This document shows positions 1 to 9,904 of a stretch of DNA of 35,300 nucleotides, in pieces (positions within the stretch are counted from its first letter, which is position 1; every line of letters starts with the position of its first letter). Below the pieces are notes generated by a model. That model was not told where the DNA came from. It ran no database searches and saw only the letters and a program-made list of their open reading frames with translations. Source of the stretch: Sphingobium phenoxybenzoativorans. GTDB taxonomy: Bacteria > Pseudomonadota > Alphaproteobacteria > Sphingomonadales > Sphingomonadaceae. A program made the position numbers and the translations under genes. The stretch covers positions 1 through 35,300 of the forward strand of contig NZ_MINO01000038.1 of NCBI RefSeq assembly GCF_001757355.1, given 5' to 3'.

Positions 1-117
1 ATCATTGCCGCCACGGCCACGATCGCCACCACCACGGCCGCGACGGGGGCCACGGCCCTCGGTCGCTTCGGGCGCGTCGGTGACGGCGCCGGCTTCGATG
101 TTGTTTTCGTCTGCCAT
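1..117 (-). CDS. rpsE: 30S ribosomal protein S5 (uS5), N-terminal fragment
   Basis: This is the start of rpsE, cut by the left edge of the window. The ATG is at 117-115 and 39 codons are visible. They encode an acidic start (MADENN) followed by a Gly/Arg-rich low-complexity stretch, the N-terminal extension seen on S5 in sphingomonads; the folded S5 domain lies outside the window. It starts 2 bp after the rplR stop, which is the standard spc-operon position. The call rests on gene order and the extension, because no conserved S5 core is visible. Confidence 0.88.
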   Translation of the reverse strand, partial: MADENNIEAGAVTDAPEATEGRGPRRGRGGGDRGRGGND

Positions 118-119
118 AC

Positions 120-491
120 TCAGAACTCCAGTCCGCCCTCACGGGCGGCATCGGCCAGCGCCTTCACGCGGCCATGAAACAGGAAGCCTCCACGGTCGAA
201 CACGACCTTGGTGACGCCAGCCTTGGTTGCGGCGGCGGCAACGCGCTTGCCGACATCGGCAGCGGCTTCCGACGTCGCGCCGGTCTTGCCCGAAGCCTTG
301 GCCCCGACATCCTTGTCCAGGGTCGACGCGGAGGCGAGGGTCTTGCCCTGCGCATCGTCGATGATCTGGGCATAGATGTGCCGGCCGGAGCGGTGGACGC
401 TGAGACGCGGACGCGGGTTCTGACCCGAACGCGCCTTGAGTGCGGTGCGGACGCGCTGACGGCGCCGTTCGAAGAGAGAGAGTTTCGCCAT
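120..491 (-). CDS. rplR: 50S ribosomal protein L18 (uL18)
   Basis: L18 is a 5S rRNA-binding protein of the large-subunit central protuberance. The 123-residue product has the basic N-terminus (FERRRQRVR), the [20 protein letters not shown] strand region at about residues 27-46, and the C-terminal [28 protein letters not shown] region typical of the family, split here by position: VVFDRGG at about 95-101 and REGGLEF at the end. Length is normal. It sits 3 bp after rplF and 2 bp before rpsE, so it is surely cotranscribed. Confidence 0.97.
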   Translation of the reverse strand: MAKLSLFERRRQRVRTALKARSGQNPRPRLSVHRSGRHIYAQIIDDAQGKTLASASTLDKDVGAKASGKTGATSEAAADVGKRVAAAATKAGVTKVVFDRGGFLFHGRVKALADAAREGGLEF

Positions 492-494
492 GGC

Positions 495-1028
495 TTACTT
501 CTTCTTTCCTTCCTTGCGGAAGATAAACTCGCCGTCATATTTGATGCCCTTGCCCTTATAGGGTTCAGGCTTACGCCAGCGGCGGATCTCGGCGGCGACC
601 TGGCCGACCTTCTGCTTGTCGATGCCGCTGATCTCGACCGTGGTGTTATCCGGGGTCTTGATCTCGATCCCTTCCGGGATCGCGAAATCGACGTCGTGGC
701 TGTAGCCGAGCTGCAGCTTCAGATTCTTGCCCTGGGCGGCGGCGCGGTAGCCGACACCGGTGATCAGCAGCTTCTTGGAGAAGCCTTCCGTCACGCCGGT
801 GATCAGGTTCTGCACCAGCGTCCGCTGCATGCCCCAGAAAGCGCGCGCCTGCTTGGTGGCGTTGGCGGGCTTCACGGAGATGCCGTCGGCCTCCAGCGTG
901 TAGCTGATCTCATCGCGCAGCGGCATCGCCAGGGTGCCCTTGGGACCCTTGACCGAAAGCTGGCCCGCTTCGATGGTCGCCGTCACCCCGCTGGGGATCG
1001 CGACCGGCTTTTTACCGATGCGGCTCAT
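495..1028 (-). CDS. rplF: 50S ribosomal protein L6 (uL6)
   Basis: L6 binds 23S rRNA near the factor-binding site. The 177-residue product starts MSRIGKKP. Its two repeated L6 domains are visible, with the C-terminal signature [12 protein letters not shown] at about residues 152-163 and a lysine-rich end (RKEGKKK). The ATG (1028-1026) shares one base with the rpsH stop (TGATG), which indicates translational coupling. Length and order match the spc operon. Confidence 0.97.
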   Translation of the reverse strand: MSRIGKKPVAIPSGVTATIEAGQLSVKGPKGTLAMPLRDEISYTLEADGISVKPANATKQARAFWGMQRTLVQNLITGVTEGFSKKLLITGVGYRAAAQGKNLKLQLGYSHDVDFAIPEGIEIKTPDNTTVEISGIDKQKVGQVAAEIRRWRKPEPYKGKGIKYDGEFIFRKEGKKK

Positions 1029-1423
1029 CAGAATACCTCCGCCAGGACTTCGCCGCCGACATTCTGCTCACGCGCTTCGGCGTCAGAGAGAACGCCACGC
1101 GGCGTCGAAACGATGGTGATGCCAAGGCCGTTGCGCACGACCGGCAGTTCCTTCGAACCGGAATAGACGCGGCGGCCGGGCTTCGAGACGCGGGCGACAT
1201 GCTTGATCGCCGGCTGGCCCTCGAAATATTTCAGCTCGATGCGCAGGCCGGGGTGCTTGCCCAGGTCTTCCTCGGAATAGCCACGGATGTAGCCTTCGCG
1301 CTGAAGCACGTCGAGAACGCGGGCGCGCAGCTTCGACGCCGGGGACAGAACGCTGTCCTTGCGCGCCTGCTGGCCGTTGCGGATGCGGGTGAGCATATCA
1401 CCCAAAGGATCGGTCAATGCCAT
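1028..1423 (-). CDS. rpsH: 30S ribosomal protein S8 (uS8)
   Basis: S8 is a primary 16S rRNA-binding assembly protein and, in E. coli, the translational repressor of the spc operon. The 131-residue product opens with [18 protein letters not shown], and the C-terminal region carries the family signature [20 protein letters not shown] (about residues 99-118). It lies 10 bp after rpsN and overlaps rplF by one base. Whether S8 regulates this operon here is not shown by the sequence. Confidence 0.97.
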   Translation of the reverse strand: MALTDPLGDMLTRIRNGQQARKDSVLSPASKLRARVLDVLQREGYIRGYSEEDLGKHPGLRIELKYFEGQPAIKHVARVSKPGRRVYSGSKELPVVRNGLGITIVSTPRGVLSDAEAREQNVGGEVLAEVF

Positions 1424-1433
1424 CTTCTAATCC

Positions 1434-1739
1434 TTACCAGCTCGACTTGGTGACGCCGGGGATCAGGCCCTTGTTGGCCAGATCGCGCAGCTGAATACGG
1501 CAGAGCCGGAACTTGCGGTAATAAGCGCGGGGACGGCCGGTGACTTCGCACCGGTTGCGGACGCGGGTCGGGTTCCCGTTGCGGGGAATCTCGGCCATCT
1601 TCAGACGCGCCATCAGGCGGTCCGTGTCGTCAGCGTTGTTGTCCGCTGCAATCGCCTTCAGCTTCGCATAACGGCCGGCATATTTCTTCACCAGCTTCTT
1701 GCGACGCTCATTCTTGTTGATGGAACTCAGTTTCGCCAT
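1434..1739 (-). CDS. rpsN: 30S ribosomal protein S14 (uS14), zinc-free form
   Basis: S14 is a small-subunit head protein. At 101 residues it is the long type that lacks the CXXC-CXXC zinc ribbon: the conserved segment reads [17 protein letters not shown] with only scattered cysteines. The N-terminus ([20 protein letters not shown]) is typical. It lies 49 bp after rplE, a spacer in which I see no hairpin or promoter, and 10 bp before rpsH. Confidence 0.97.
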   Translation of the reverse strand: MAKLSSINKNERRKKLVKKYAGRYAKLKAIAADNNADDTDRLMARLKMAEIPRNGNPTRVRNRCEVTGRPRAYYRKFRLCRIQLRDLANKGLIPGVTKSSW

Positions 1740-1788
1740 GACTTAAGTTCTCTTCCTCTTGAGATTGGAAAGAGAAGCGGGTTCGCTG

Positions 1789-2367
1789 TTACGCGGCCTG
1801 CTTCTGCTCTTCGACCGGGAACGGGAAACCGAACAGGCGCAGCAGCTCGCGCGCCTCGTCGTCCGTCTTGGCGGTCGTGGTGACGATGATGTCCATGCCG
1901 CGCACCTTGTCGATGCGGTCATAGTTGATTTCCGGGAAAATGATCTGTTCCTTGATCCCGAAGGCGTAGTTGCCGCGGCCATCGAAGGATTTGGGGTTCA
2001 GACCACGGAAGTCGCGAACGCGCGGCAGGGCGATGTTCACCAGACGGTCCAGAAATTCATACATGCGCTCGCGGCGAAGGGTGACCTTCGCGCCGATCGG
2101 CATGCCTTCGCGCAGCTTGAACTGGGCGATCGACTTCTTGGCCTTGGTGATCACCGGCTTCTGGCCCGCGATCAGCTCCATTTCCTCAGCGGCGGAGGTG
2201 ACCTTCTTCTTGTCCTGGGTCGCTTCGCCGACGCCCATGTTGAGCGTGATCTTCTCGATCTTCGGCACTTCCATGACGTTCTTGTAACCGAACTTCTCGG
2301 TCATCGCCTTGGCGATGGTCTCGTCATAGAGGTTCTTCGACCGCGGCGTGTATTTTTCATCAGCCAT
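1789..2367 (-). CDS. rplE: 50S ribosomal protein L5 (uL5)
   Basis: L5 binds 5S rRNA and contacts the P-site tRNA. The 192-residue product contains [14 protein letters not shown] (about 37-50) and [21 protein letters not shown] (about 68-88, the L5 signature zone), and ends in the ferredoxin-like C-terminal part. The first 8 bp overlap the end of rplX. The C-terminal tail (PVEEQKQAA) is slightly longer than in E. coli, which is normal in this group. Confidence 0.97.
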   Translation of the reverse strand: MADEKYTPRSKNLYDETIAKAMTEKFGYKNVMEVPKIEKITLNMGVGEATQDKKKVTSAAEEMELIAGQKPVITKAKKSIAQFKLREGMPIGAKVTLRRERMYEFLDRLVNIALPRVRDFRGLNPKSFDGRGNYAFGIKEQIIFPEINYDRIDKVRGMDIIVTTTAKTDDEARELLRLFGFPFPVEEQKQAA

Positions 2368-2677
2368 CGATGGTCTCCCCGGACTTCACGGCCACGCGGA
2401 CCTTCTTGCCGTCCTTGACTTCAAAGCGAACGCGGGTGGGCTTGCCGTCCTTGCCGGCAATCGCGACGTTCGAAATGTGCAGCGGCGCCGGCTTGCGGTC
2501 GATGCCGCCCTGCGGGTTCGCCTGATCGGGCTTGCGGTGACGCGCGTGGACGTTGACGCCCTCGACCAGCACCTTGTCGTCCTTCGGGAACATCTGGATC
2601 ACGGTGCCGGTGCGGCCCTTGTCCTTGCCCGCGAGCACGACGACCTTGTCGCCCTTCTTGATCTTTGCAGCGCTCAT
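2360..2677 (-). CDS. rplX: 50S ribosomal protein L24 (uL24)
   Basis: L24 initiates large-subunit assembly. The 105-residue product has a KOW motif near the N-terminus ([18 protein letters not shown], about residues 7-24) and the downstream [16 protein letters not shown] block. Its ATG shares a base with the rplN stop (TAATG), and its 3' end overlaps rplE by 8 bp, so the three genes are tightly coupled. Confidence 0.97.
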   Translation of the reverse strand: MSAAKIKKGDKVVVLAGKDKGRTGTVIQMFPKDDKVLVEGVNVHARHRKPDQANPQGGIDRKPAPLHISNVAIAGKDGKPTRVRFEVKDGKKVRVAVKSGETIDG

Positions 2678-3045
2678 TACAGCACCTCCGGAGCCAGCGA
2701 GATGATCTTCATGTGCTTGCGCGCACGCAGCTCGCGAACCACCGGGCCAAAGATACGGGTGCCGATCGGCTCCTCATTCTTGTTGACCAGGACAGCGGCG
2801 TTGCTGTCGAAGCGGATCACCGAACCGTCCGGACGGCGAACGTCCTTGGCGGTACGGACGATGACGGCGCGGTGCACGTCACCCTTCTTCACGCGGCCGC
2901 GCGGGGTGGCTTCCTTGACGGAGACGACGATGATGTCGCCCACGCCGGCGAAGCGCCGCTTCGAGCCGCCAAGCACCTTGATGCACTGGACGCGCTTGGC
3001 GCCGCTGTTATCGGCAACCTCAAGATTTGACTGCATCTGGATCAT
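2677..3045 (-). CDS. rplN: 50S ribosomal protein L14 (uL14)
   Basis: L14 forms part of intersubunit bridges. The 122-residue product starts [17 protein letters not shown] and carries [18 protein letters not shown], the L14 signature zone, near the middle. An AAGGA ribosome binding site lies about 9 bp before the ATG. The 88-bp spacer between rpsQ and this gene holds a short CCGGG/CCCGG hairpin at 3073-3086 with no T-tract, so it is not a terminator. Confidence 0.97.
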   Translation of the reverse strand: MIQMQSNLEVADNSGAKRVQCIKVLGGSKRRFAGVGDIIVVSVKEATPRGRVKKGDVHRAVIVRTAKDVRRPDGSVIRFDSNAAVLVNKNEEPIGTRIFGPVVRELRARKHMKIISLAPEVL

Positions 3046-3133
3046 TGATCCGGTTCCTTCTCAATTGGCTTGCCGGGATTTCCCGGTAGTTCCGAAACTG
3101 TGTCTGACTGGCCTCAGGCCGCCGTTGCTGCAC

Positions 3134-3397
3134 TCAGGCAGCGGTTTCCGGCGACTTGTGCGTGTCCACCTTCTCAATGACCTTCCAGGTCTTGAGCTTG
3201 GAAATCGGGGCCGTCTCCTCGATGCGGACGGTCTCGCCTTCCTTGTAGGCGTTGCCTTCGTCATGGGCATGATACTTCTTCGAACGGCGGATGATCTTGC
3301 CGTAGAGCGGGTGCTTCACCTTACGCTCAACCCGGACCACCACCGTCTTGTCGGTCTTGTCGGAAACCACAGTTCCCGTCAGCACGCGCTTGGGCAT
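3134..3397 (-). CDS. rpsQ: 30S ribosomal protein S17 (uS17)
   Basis: S17 is a primary 16S rRNA-binding OB-fold protein. The 87-residue product shows [20 protein letters not shown] at the N-terminus, [19 protein letters not shown] (about 33-51) and the signature region [20 protein letters not shown] (about 58-77). It lies 13 bp after rpmC. The rplN gene begins 88 bp downstream, the longest spacer in this part of the operon. Confidence 0.97.
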   Translation of the reverse strand: MPKRVLTGTVVSDKTDKTVVVRVERKVKHPLYGKIIRRSKKYHAHDEGNAYKEGETVRIEETAPISKLKTWKVIEKVDTHKSPETAA

Positions 3398-3410
3398 CGT
3401 GAGTTCCTTC

Positions 3411-3617
3411 TTACTTCGCGGCAGCGGCGCGGGTGCGCGCGCTCTGCAGGGTCTTGATCTGAGCGATCGCCCGGCGGACTTCCTTCACCCGGCTCGGCTT
3501 TTCGAGCTGGTTGGTCGCCGCCTGGAAGCGCAGGTTGAACTGCTCCCGCTTCAGGTTGTTGAGGTCGGTCGACAGCTCGTCATCCGACTTCACGGTGAGA
3601 TCAGCGAACTTGGCCAT
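3411..3617 (-). CDS. rpmC: 50S ribosomal protein L29 (uL29)
   Basis: L29 lies at the polypeptide exit near L23. The 68-residue product is helical and contains [20 protein letters not shown] (about 20-39) and RRAIAQIKT, the L29 signature, ending in an Ala/Lys-rich tail. It lies 3 bp after rplP and 13 bp before rpsQ. Confidence 0.96.
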   Translation of the reverse strand: MAKFADLTVKSDDELSTDLNNLKREQFNLRFQAATNQLEKPSRVKEVRRAIAQIKTLQSARTRAAAAK

Positions 3618-3620
3618 CTC

Positions 3621-4052
3621 TTATGCTCCCAGGTGCGAGGTGTCGCCCAGGCGGGCAACGACCTTGGTCTTGATCGGCAGCTTCATCGCAGCGCGGCTGA
3701 ACGCCTCCGCAGCGAGCGGGCCGGGAACGCCGTCCAGTTCGAACAGGATGCGGCCCGGCTTGACGCGGGCGGCCCAATATTCGACCGAACCCTTGCCCTT
3801 GCCCTGACGGACTTCGGCAGGCTTCTTCGAAACCGGCACGTCCGGGAACACGCGGATCCACAAGCGGCCCTGACGGCGGATGTGGCGGGTGATCGCACGG
3901 CGGGCAGCCTCGATCTGGCGCGCGGTGAGACGTTCCGGCTCCATCGCCTTGAGACCATAGGAACCGAAGTTCAGGTCGCTGCCACCCTTGGCATCGCCCT
4001 TGATCCGGCCCTTGAAGGTCTTACGGAACTTCATCTTCTTGGGTTGCAGCAT
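3621..4052 (-). CDS. rplP: 50S ribosomal protein L16 (uL16)
   Basis: L16 helps form the A-site tRNA binding region. The 143-residue product starts [16 protein letters not shown] and has [20 protein letters not shown] (about 40-59) and [20 protein letters not shown], all diagnostic of L16. Length matches the family. It follows rpsC by 21 bp and precedes rpmC by 3 bp. Confidence 0.97.
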   Translation of the reverse strand: MLQPKKMKFRKTFKGRIKGDAKGGSDLNFGSYGLKAMEPERLTARQIEAARRAITRHIRRQGRLWIRVFPDVPVSKKPAEVRQGKGKGSVEYWAARVKPGRILFELDGVPGPLAAEAFSRAAMKLPIKTKVVARLGDTSHLGA

Positions 4053-4073
4053 GACGCTATACCTACCTTATTC

Positions 4074-4769
4074 TCAACGCGCCGGGCGTACGCCGGAGGT
4101 CTGAGCCTCCAGCATCAGCCGGTCGGTGGCCATCGGATCGTGGCCCAGGATTTCACCCTTGAAGATCCAGACCTTGATGCCGCAAACGCCATAGGCGGTG
4201 TGCGCCTCGGCCTCGGCATAATCGACGTTGCCGCGCAGCGTGTGCAGCGGAACGCGACCCTCGCGATACCATTCCACGCGGGCGATTTCAGCGCCGCCCA
4301 GACGGCCGGAGCAGGTGATCTTGATGCCTTCGGCGCCAAGACGCAGGGCCGACTGCACCGCGCGCTTCATGGCGCGGCGGAAAGCGATGCGGCGCTCGAG
4401 CTGATCGGCGACGCCCTGTGCGACGAGCTTGGAGTCGATCTCCGGCTTGCGGATTTCAACGATGTTCAGGCTGACGTCCGACGAGGTGAACTCGCCCAGC
4501 TTGCGGCGCAGCTTCTCAATGTCCGCGCCCTTCTTGCCGATGATGACACCGGGACGGGCAGCGTAGATGGAGACGCGGCACAGCTTGGCCGGACGCTCGA
4601 TCACCACCTTCGAGACGGCGGCCTGCGGCAGCGTCTTGAAGATGAACTGGCGGATCTTGATGTCCTCCAGCAGCAGACGGCCATAGTCGGCGCCTTCGGC
4701 GTACCAGCGGCTGTCCCAGGTGCGGTTGATCTGAAGACGCAGACCGATCGGATTGCTCTTGTGACCCAT
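4074..4769 (-). CDS. rpsC: 30S ribosomal protein S3 (uS3)
   Basis: S3 lines the mRNA entry channel. The 231-residue product starts [12 protein letters not shown]. It has a type II KH domain with the loop [14 protein letters not shown] (about 76-89) and the C-terminal S3 signature around [20 protein letters not shown] (about 146-165). It ends shortly after residue 220 (SGVRPAR), without a long tail. It starts 3 bp after rplV. Confidence 0.97.
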   Translation of the reverse strand: MGHKSNPIGLRLQINRTWDSRWYAEGADYGRLLLEDIKIRQFIFKTLPQAAVSKVVIERPAKLCRVSIYAARPGVIIGKKGADIEKLRRKLGEFTSSDVSLNIVEIRKPEIDSKLVAQGVADQLERRIAFRRAMKRAVQSALRLGAEGIKITCSGRLGGAEIARVEWYREGRVPLHTLRGNVDYAEAEAHTAYGVCGIKVWIFKGEILGHDPMATDRLMLEAQTSGVRPAR

Positions 4770-4772
4770 GAC

Positions 4773-5159
4773 TTACGCCTCCGCCTCTTCTGCCTGTTCA
4801 CGCACAACGATGCGCAGCCGGCTGAACGGCTTCAGGATGCGCGTCGACTTGCCGCGGCCGCGGGTGTGGAAACGCTTCATGGTCAGCGCCTTGCCGACCG
4901 AAGCCTCCGCAACGACCAGCGCGTCGACGTCGAGATTGTGGTTGTTTTCCGCATTGGCGACAGCCGAAGCCAGCACCTTGCGCGCGTCGACAGCCATGCC
5001 CTTCTTGGAGAAGGTCAGGATGTTCATCGCTTCTTCGACCTTGCGGCCGCGGATCAGCGCGGCAACCAGGTTCAGCTTCTGCGCGGAACCACGGATGGTG
5101 GTGCCTACAGCCAGCGCCTCGTTGTCGGCGACGCGGCGGGGGGACTTTTCCTTGCCCAT
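4773..5159 (-). CDS. rplV: 50S ribosomal protein L22 (uL22)
   Basis: L22 lines the exit tunnel. The 128-residue product shows the [22 protein letters not shown] region (about 24-45) and the signature [24 protein letters not shown], split as [10 protein letters not shown] then [11 protein letters not shown] short acidic tail (EQAEEAEA) ends the protein. The ATG overlaps the rpsS stop by one base (TAATG). Confidence 0.97.
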   Translation of the reverse strand: MGKEKSPRRVADNEALAVGTTIRGSAQKLNLVAALIRGRKVEEAMNILTFSKKGMAVDARKVLASAVANAENNHNLDVDALVVAEASVGKALTMKRFHTRGRGKSTRILKPFSRLRIVVREQAEEAEA

Positions 5160-5434
5160 TAGCGCTTGCCCTTCTTGTCGGCAGCGTGGCCGGGGAAGTA
5201 GCGCGTGGGCGCGAATTCACCGAGCTTGTGACCGACCATATCCTCGTTCACCGAAACGGGAACGTGCTTGCGGCCGTTATAGACGTTGAACGTCAGGCCA
5301 ACGAACTGCGGCAGGATGGTGGAGCGGCGCGACCAGGTCTTGATCGGCGCGCGGCCTCCGGCGTCCTGCGCGGATTCCGCCTTCTTGAGAAGGCTGAGGT
5401 CCACGAAGGGACCTTTCCAGACGGAACGAGCCAT
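5159..5434 (-). CDS. rpsS: 30S ribosomal protein S19 (uS19)
   Basis: S19 sits in the small-subunit head and contacts S13. The 91-residue product begins [20 protein letters not shown], has the family block [20 protein letters not shown] and [26 protein letters not shown] in its second half (seen as GRKHVPV then [11 protein letters not shown]), and ends KKGKR. It is 3 bp from rplB and coupled to rplV. Confidence 0.97.
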   Translation of the reverse strand: MARSVWKGPFVDLSLLKKAESAQDAGGRAPIKTWSRRSTILPQFVGLTFNVYNGRKHVPVSVNEDMVGHKLGEFAPTRYFPGHAADKKGKR

Positions 5435-5437
5435 CGC

Positions 5438-6274
5438 TTACCTCTTCTTCTTCGCGTGACGCGACCGGATGATCATGTTGTCGGTCGACTTGTTGTTGCG
5501 GGTGCGGGCGCCCTTGGTCGGCTTGCCCCAAGGCGTAACCGGATGACGGCCGCCCGAAGTCCGGCCTTCACCACCACCATGCGGGTGATCGACCGGGTTC
5601 TTGGCGACGCCGCGGGTCAGCGGGCGCTTGCCCAGCCAGCGGTTGCGTCCGGCCTTCGCCAGATTGGTGTTGGCGTTGTCCGGGTTGGACACGGCGCCGA
5701 CGGTGCCCATGCAGTCCGCACGGATGTAGCGCTGTTCGCCAGAGTTCAGGCGCACCATCACCATGCCGCGGTCGCGGCCGACGAGCTGCGCATAGGTGCC
5801 AGCGGAGCGTGCGAGCTGACCGCCCTTGCCCGGCTTCATCTCCACATTGTGGATGATGGTACCGACCGGCATCTGGCCCAGTTCCATGGCATTGCCCGGC
5901 TTCACGTCGGTCTTCTTGCCCGCGATCACCTTGTCGCCCGGCGCAAGACGCTGGGGTGCGAGGATGTAGGCCTGCTCGCCATCGGGATAGCTGATCAGCG
6001 CGATGAAGGCGGTGCGGTTGGGGTCATATTCCAGACGCTCCACCGTGCCTTCGACGTCCCACTTGCGACGCTTGAAGTCGATGATGCGATACTTCTGCTT
6101 GTGACCGCCAGCGATGCCGCGCGAGGTCACATGACCCTTGTTGTTGCGGCCGCCGGTCTTGCGCTTGCCTTCGGTCAGCGCCTTGACGGGCTTGCCCTTG
6201 TGCAGCGCGGACTTGTCGACGAGGATCAGACCACGCTGGGCCGGGCTCGTCGGATTATAATGCTTGAGTGCCAT
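5438..6274 (-). CDS. rplB: 50S ribosomal protein L2 (uL2)
   Basis: L2 supports subunit association and the peptidyl-transferase centre. The 278-residue product starts [15 protein letters not shown]. It contains the highly conserved [20 protein letters not shown] segment (about 226-245), with His230 matching E. coli His229. The C-terminus is basic (RSRHAKKKR). It lies 14 bp after rplW and 3 bp before rpsS. Confidence 0.98.
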   Translation of the reverse strand: MALKHYNPTSPAQRGLILVDKSALHKGKPVKALTEGKRKTGGRNNKGHVTSRGIAGGHKQKYRIIDFKRRKWDVEGTVERLEYDPNRTAFIALISYPDGEQAYILAPQRLAPGDKVIAGKKTDVKPGNAMELGQMPVGTIIHNVEMKPGKGGQLARSAGTYAQLVGRDRGMVMVRLNSGEQRYIRADCMGTVGAVSNPDNANTNLAKAGRNRWLGKRPLTRGVAKNPVDHPHGGGEGRTSGGRHPVTPWGKPTKGARTRNNKSTDNMIIRSRHAKKKR

Positions 6275-6288
6275 TATCCTGTCTCGCC

Positions 6289-6603
6289 TCAGATACCGGT
6301 GGTGATGTCAATCGACTGACCATCGGCCAGCGTGACAATCGCCTTCTTGACGTCCGAACGCTTGTAGGGCTTGCCCTTCCAGCGCTTCACCTTGCCCTTC
6401 TGGACGATGGTGTTCACGGCCTTCACGGTGACGCCGAACAGCGCCTCCACGGCAGCCTTGATCTCCGGCTTGGACGCATCGTTCGCGACCTTGAAGACCA
6501 CGGCGTTGTTTTCGGAAAGCAGCGTCGCCTTCTCGGTGATGTGCGGTGCGACAACCACGTCATAATGACGGTTGTCGACGGCCTTGGCCTGCTTCTTAGC
6601 CAT
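6289..6603 (-). CDS. rplW: 50S ribosomal protein L23 (uL23)
   Basis: L23 is the exit-site docking point for trigger factor and SRP. The 104-residue product starts with [20 protein letters not shown] and continues through [30 protein letters not shown] and the [20 protein letters not shown] block typical of bacterial L23. It overlaps the end of rplD by 8 bp. Confidence 0.97.
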   Translation of the reverse strand: MAKKQAKAVDNRHYDVVVAPHITEKATLLSENNAVVFKVANDASKPEIKAAVEALFGVTVKAVNTIVQKGKVKRWKGKPYKRSDVKKAIVTLADGQSIDITTGI

Positions 6604-7219
6604 TGAACCGTGCCTCCAGCTTCTCGACCGCAGCGCGGGTCAGGACCAGCGAGTCAGCCTTCAGTATGTCGTAAACATTGGCGCCCACCGCCGGCAGCAC
6701 GTTGACGCCGACCAGGTTGGACGAGGCGTGCGCGAAGCTGACGTTGATCGCGTCGCCGTCGATGAACAGCACCTTGCCGAGGTTCAGCTTGGCGAGCTGA
6801 TCAGCAAGGACCTTGGTCTTGCCGTCCTTGACGTCCAGATTGTCGAGCACCGTCAGGGTGCCGGCCTTCGCCTTGGCGGACAGGGCCATCTTCAGGCCGA
6901 GCGCGCGAACCTTCTTGTTCAGCGAGGGGTTGAAGTCACGGACGCGGGGACCGTGCGCCTTGCCGCCGCCGATGAACACGGGCGCCGCACGATCGCCGTG
7001 ACGGGCAGTGCCGCCACCCTTCTGGCGGCCGAACTTCTTGCCGGAACGGGCGACATCCGAGCGCTCACGGGCGGCGCGGGCGGTGCCGCGGCGCTTTTCG
7101 AGCTGCCAGGTGACGACGCGGTGCAGGATGTCCGCGCGGGGCTCGACGCCGAACACGGCATCGTTCAGCTCCACATCGCCGGACGCCTTGGCGTCGAGGG
7201 TCTGTACCTTGAGCTTCAT
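6596..7219 (-). CDS. rplD: 50S ribosomal protein L4 (uL4)
   Basis: L4 is a large-subunit assembly protein with an extended tunnel loop; in E. coli it also represses its own S10 operon by attenuation. The 207-residue product has the loop region [20 protein letters not shown] (about 44-63), [16 protein letters not shown] sequence (seen as [11 protein letters not shown]) and the globular C-terminus. It lies 3 bp from rplC. It would be the first candidate ligand for the terminator-like element in the rplC leader, but this is inference. Confidence 0.97.
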   Translation of the reverse strand: MKLKVQTLDAKASGDVELNDAVFGVEPRADILHRVVTWQLEKRRGTARAARERSDVARSGKKFGRQKGGGTARHGDRAAPVFIGGGKAHGPRVRDFNPSLNKKVRALGLKMALSAKAKAGTLTVLDNLDVKDGKTKVLADQLAKLNLGKVLFIDGDAINVSFAHASSNLVGVNVLPAVGANVYDILKADSLVLTRAAVEKLEARFNG

Positions 7220-7222
7220 GGT

Positions 7223-7996
7223 TTAGCCCTCCTGGCCTTCGGTGGCTTCGCTCGCCACGACTTCTTCAGCCGGGGCGTCTGCGGCAGCCGTATCGTCATT
7301 GACGACATCGTTGCTGTTGGCGGCCTTCTTCAGGCTCGCGGGATAAGGAACGTCGGCCGGACGCGGCACCTTCACGGCATCGCTGACCATCAGCCAGGTG
7401 CCCTTGGAGCCGGGCACCGAGCCCTTCACGAACAGCAGGCCGCGCTCGACGTCGGTGCCGACGATTTCGAGGTTCTGCTGCGTGCGCTGACGGTCGCCCA
7501 TATGGCCGGCCATCTTCTTGTTCTTGAACACCTTGCCCGGATCCTGGCGGTTGCCGGTCGAACCATGGGCACGGTGAGAGATGGACACGCCGTGGGTGGC
7601 GCGCATGCCCCCGAAGCCCCAGCGCTTCATGGCGCCGGCGAAGCCCTTGCCCTGCGTGTGGCCGGTGACGTCGACCAACTGGCCGGCGATGAAGTGGTCA
7701 GCGGCGATTTCAGCGCCGACGTCGAGGAGCGCATCCTCGGCGACGCGGAATTCGGCGACCAGCGCCTTCGGCTCTACTTCCGCCTTGGCGAAGTGGCCGC
7801 GCTGCGGCTTGGCGACATTCTTTGCCTTGGCGACGCCAGCGCCAAGCTGAACGGCCACATAGCCGTCACGATCGGTTTCGCGGCGGGCGATAACCTGATT
7901 GCCTTCGAGCGCAAGGACGGTGACAGGCACGTGGCGGCCATCATCCTTGAACAGGCGGGTCATCCCCATTTTCTTCGCGATCACGCCAGTACGCAT
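7223..7996 (-). CDS. rplC: 50S ribosomal protein L3 (uL3)
   Basis: L3 initiates large-subunit assembly near the peptidyl-transferase centre. I place the start at ATG 7996-7994 ([16 protein letters not shown]), because it aligns with the family start and has GGGAG about 8 bp upstream. A longer reading from GTG 8059 adds 21 unsupported residues running back into the terminator-like hairpin. The resulting 257-residue protein contains [20 protein letters not shown] and a Gln in the [13 protein letters not shown] block ([13 protein letters not shown]). A C-terminal acidic Ala/Glu/Asp-rich tail of about 35 residues exceeds the E. coli length. The leader upstream is unusual (see 7997-8262). Confidence 0.96.
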   Translation of the reverse strand: MRTGVIAKKMGMTRLFKDDGRHVPVTVLALEGNQVIARRETDRDGYVAVQLGAGVAKAKNVAKPQRGHFAKAEVEPKALVAEFRVAEDALLDVGAEIAADHFIAGQLVDVTGHTQGKGFAGAMKRWGFGGMRATHGVSISHRAHGSTGNRQDPGKVFKNKKMAGHMGDRQRTQQNLEIVGTDVERGLLFVKGSVPGSKGTWLMVSDAVKVPRPADVPYPASLKKAANSNDVVNDDTAAADAPAEEVVASEATEGQEG

Positions 7997-8047
7997 GATC
8001 CATACTCCCAACAGAGGCCCATCCGGAATGGAGGGGCGTATCCAACG

Positions 8048-8077
8048 AAAAAACCGCACGGGATCACTCCCTTGCGG
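8048..8077 (-). terminator. Intrinsic-terminator-like hairpin upstream of rplC (candidate attenuator)
   Basis: On the minus strand, CCGCAAGGGA and TCCCGTGCGG form a 10-bp stem with one A-G mismatch and a GTGA tetraloop, followed directly by TTTTTT (8053-8048). The T-tract ends about 50 nt before the rplC ATG. A full terminator here would silence most ribosomal genes, so it should act partially or conditionally. Confidence 0.6.
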
Positions 8078-8183
8078 CCAACCCTTATTTTAGCGATCAC
8101 CCCGTCCGGGTTGGATGCCCCCGACAGAGCGGGAGCGACGGGGGACCAGGACCACAGCCAGGCTGTGCGGTATCCCTTATGTC

Positions 8184-8253
8184 GTCATGCCAGCGAAGGC
8201 TGGCATCTCAGGCCATCCACCAGGAGGCCCGAGATCCCCGCCTTCGCGGGGAC
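8184..8253. repeat. Paired inverted REP-like element between rpsJ and rplC
   Basis: Two imperfect inverted copies, at 8184-8214 and 8226-8253, are separated by an 11-nt loop. Each arm carries its own small hairpin with a GAAG loop: GCCAGC-GAAG-GCTGGC in the left arm, and CCCCGC-GAAG-GCGGGG in the right arm when read on the minus strand. The arms share the flanking ATCTCrGGCC block. The layout matches dispersed extragenic palindromes. Finding one inside a ribosomal operon is notable. Confidence 0.75.
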
Positions 8254-8262
8254 TGCGTTGGC

Positions 8263-8571
8263 TTATGCCAACTTGATCTCGACGTTCACGCCGGCAGCCA
8301 GGTCCAGCTTCATCAGCGCGTCGACCGTCTGCGGCGTCGGCTGCACGATGTCAAGCATACGCTTGTAGGTGCGGACCTCGAACTGCTCACGCGACTTCTT
8401 GTCGACGTGCGGGCCACGGTTGACCGTGAACTTCTCAATGCGCGTCGGAAGAGGAATGGGGCCGCGGATCAATGCGCCCGTACGGCGGGCGGTTTCGGCG
8501 ATGTCGCCGGTCGCCTGATCGAGCACGCGATGATCGAACGCCTTAAGGCGAATGCGGATGTTGCTGTCCAT
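8263..8571 (-). CDS. rpsJ: 30S ribosomal protein S10 (uS10)
   Basis: S10 is a small-subunit head protein and also the NusE partner of NusB in antitermination. The 102-residue product starts [20 protein letters not shown] and has [20 protein letters not shown] (about 30-49), the S10 signature. The ATG at 8571 is fixed because an in-frame TAG lies two codons upstream. No Shine-Dalgarno sequence sits at a normal distance: AGGA ends one base before the ATG. It is the first gene after the tuf terminator. Confidence 0.96.
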   Translation of the reverse strand: MDSNIRIRLKAFDHRVLDQATGDIAETARRTGALIRGPIPLPTRIEKFTVNRGPHVDKKSREQFEVRTYKRMLDIVQPTPQTVDALMKLDLAAGVNVEIKLA

Positions 8572-8664
8572 GTCCTATACCGATGCGAAAGAGCCAAAAA
8601 CAAAACCGCCCCAGCCTTGCCCTTCTAACCCATGCGGGCCGGAGAAAGGCGATCCGAGGCGGCG

Positions 8665-8702
8665 AAAAACCGAGCGGCGCGAATCAGGCGATTCGCGCCG
8701 CT
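8665..8702 (-). terminator. Intrinsic terminator after tuf
   Basis: On the minus strand a perfect 13-bp stem (AGCGGCGCGAATC with its complement, 8702-8690 and 8685-8673) with a 4-nt loop begins 11 nt after the tuf stop and is followed by CGG and TTTTT (8669-8665). This is a strong rho-independent terminator. It separates the str genes from the S10 genes, implying a separate S10 promoter in 8572-8664, which I could not identify with confidence. Confidence 0.88.
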
Positions 8703-8713
8703 GCAGCCCTATA

Positions 8714-9904
<1,191 letters not shown>

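Larger units (their letters stand above)
7997..8262 (-). promoter_or_regulatory. Structured rpsJ-rplC intergenic leader
   Basis: This 266-nt spacer is by far the longest inside the S10 cluster. Reading in the direction of transcription from rpsJ, it contains a paired REP-like element (8184-8253), a short CACAGC/GCTGTG hairpin (8153-8167), and two alternative partners for one G-rich strand. The strand at 8137-8144 can pair with CCCCCG at 8118-8123 or with CCCCGTC at 8100-8106. Last come a terminator-like hairpin with a T6 tract (8048-8077) and the rplC ribosome binding site. Competing stems upstream of a terminator are the usual layout of an attenuator. The pairings are read by eye, and the regulatory role is inference. 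Confidence 0.5.

Noticed and set aside
3348..5162. A 604-codon plus-strand open frame across rpsQ to rplV
   Set aside because: It crosses six ribosomal genes on the other strand and has shadow-type composition.
7997..8059. N-terminal extension of L3 from GTG 8059
   Set aside because: The added 21 residues are not family-like, the GTG lies inside the terminator-like hairpin, and ATG 7996 has a good ribosome binding site.
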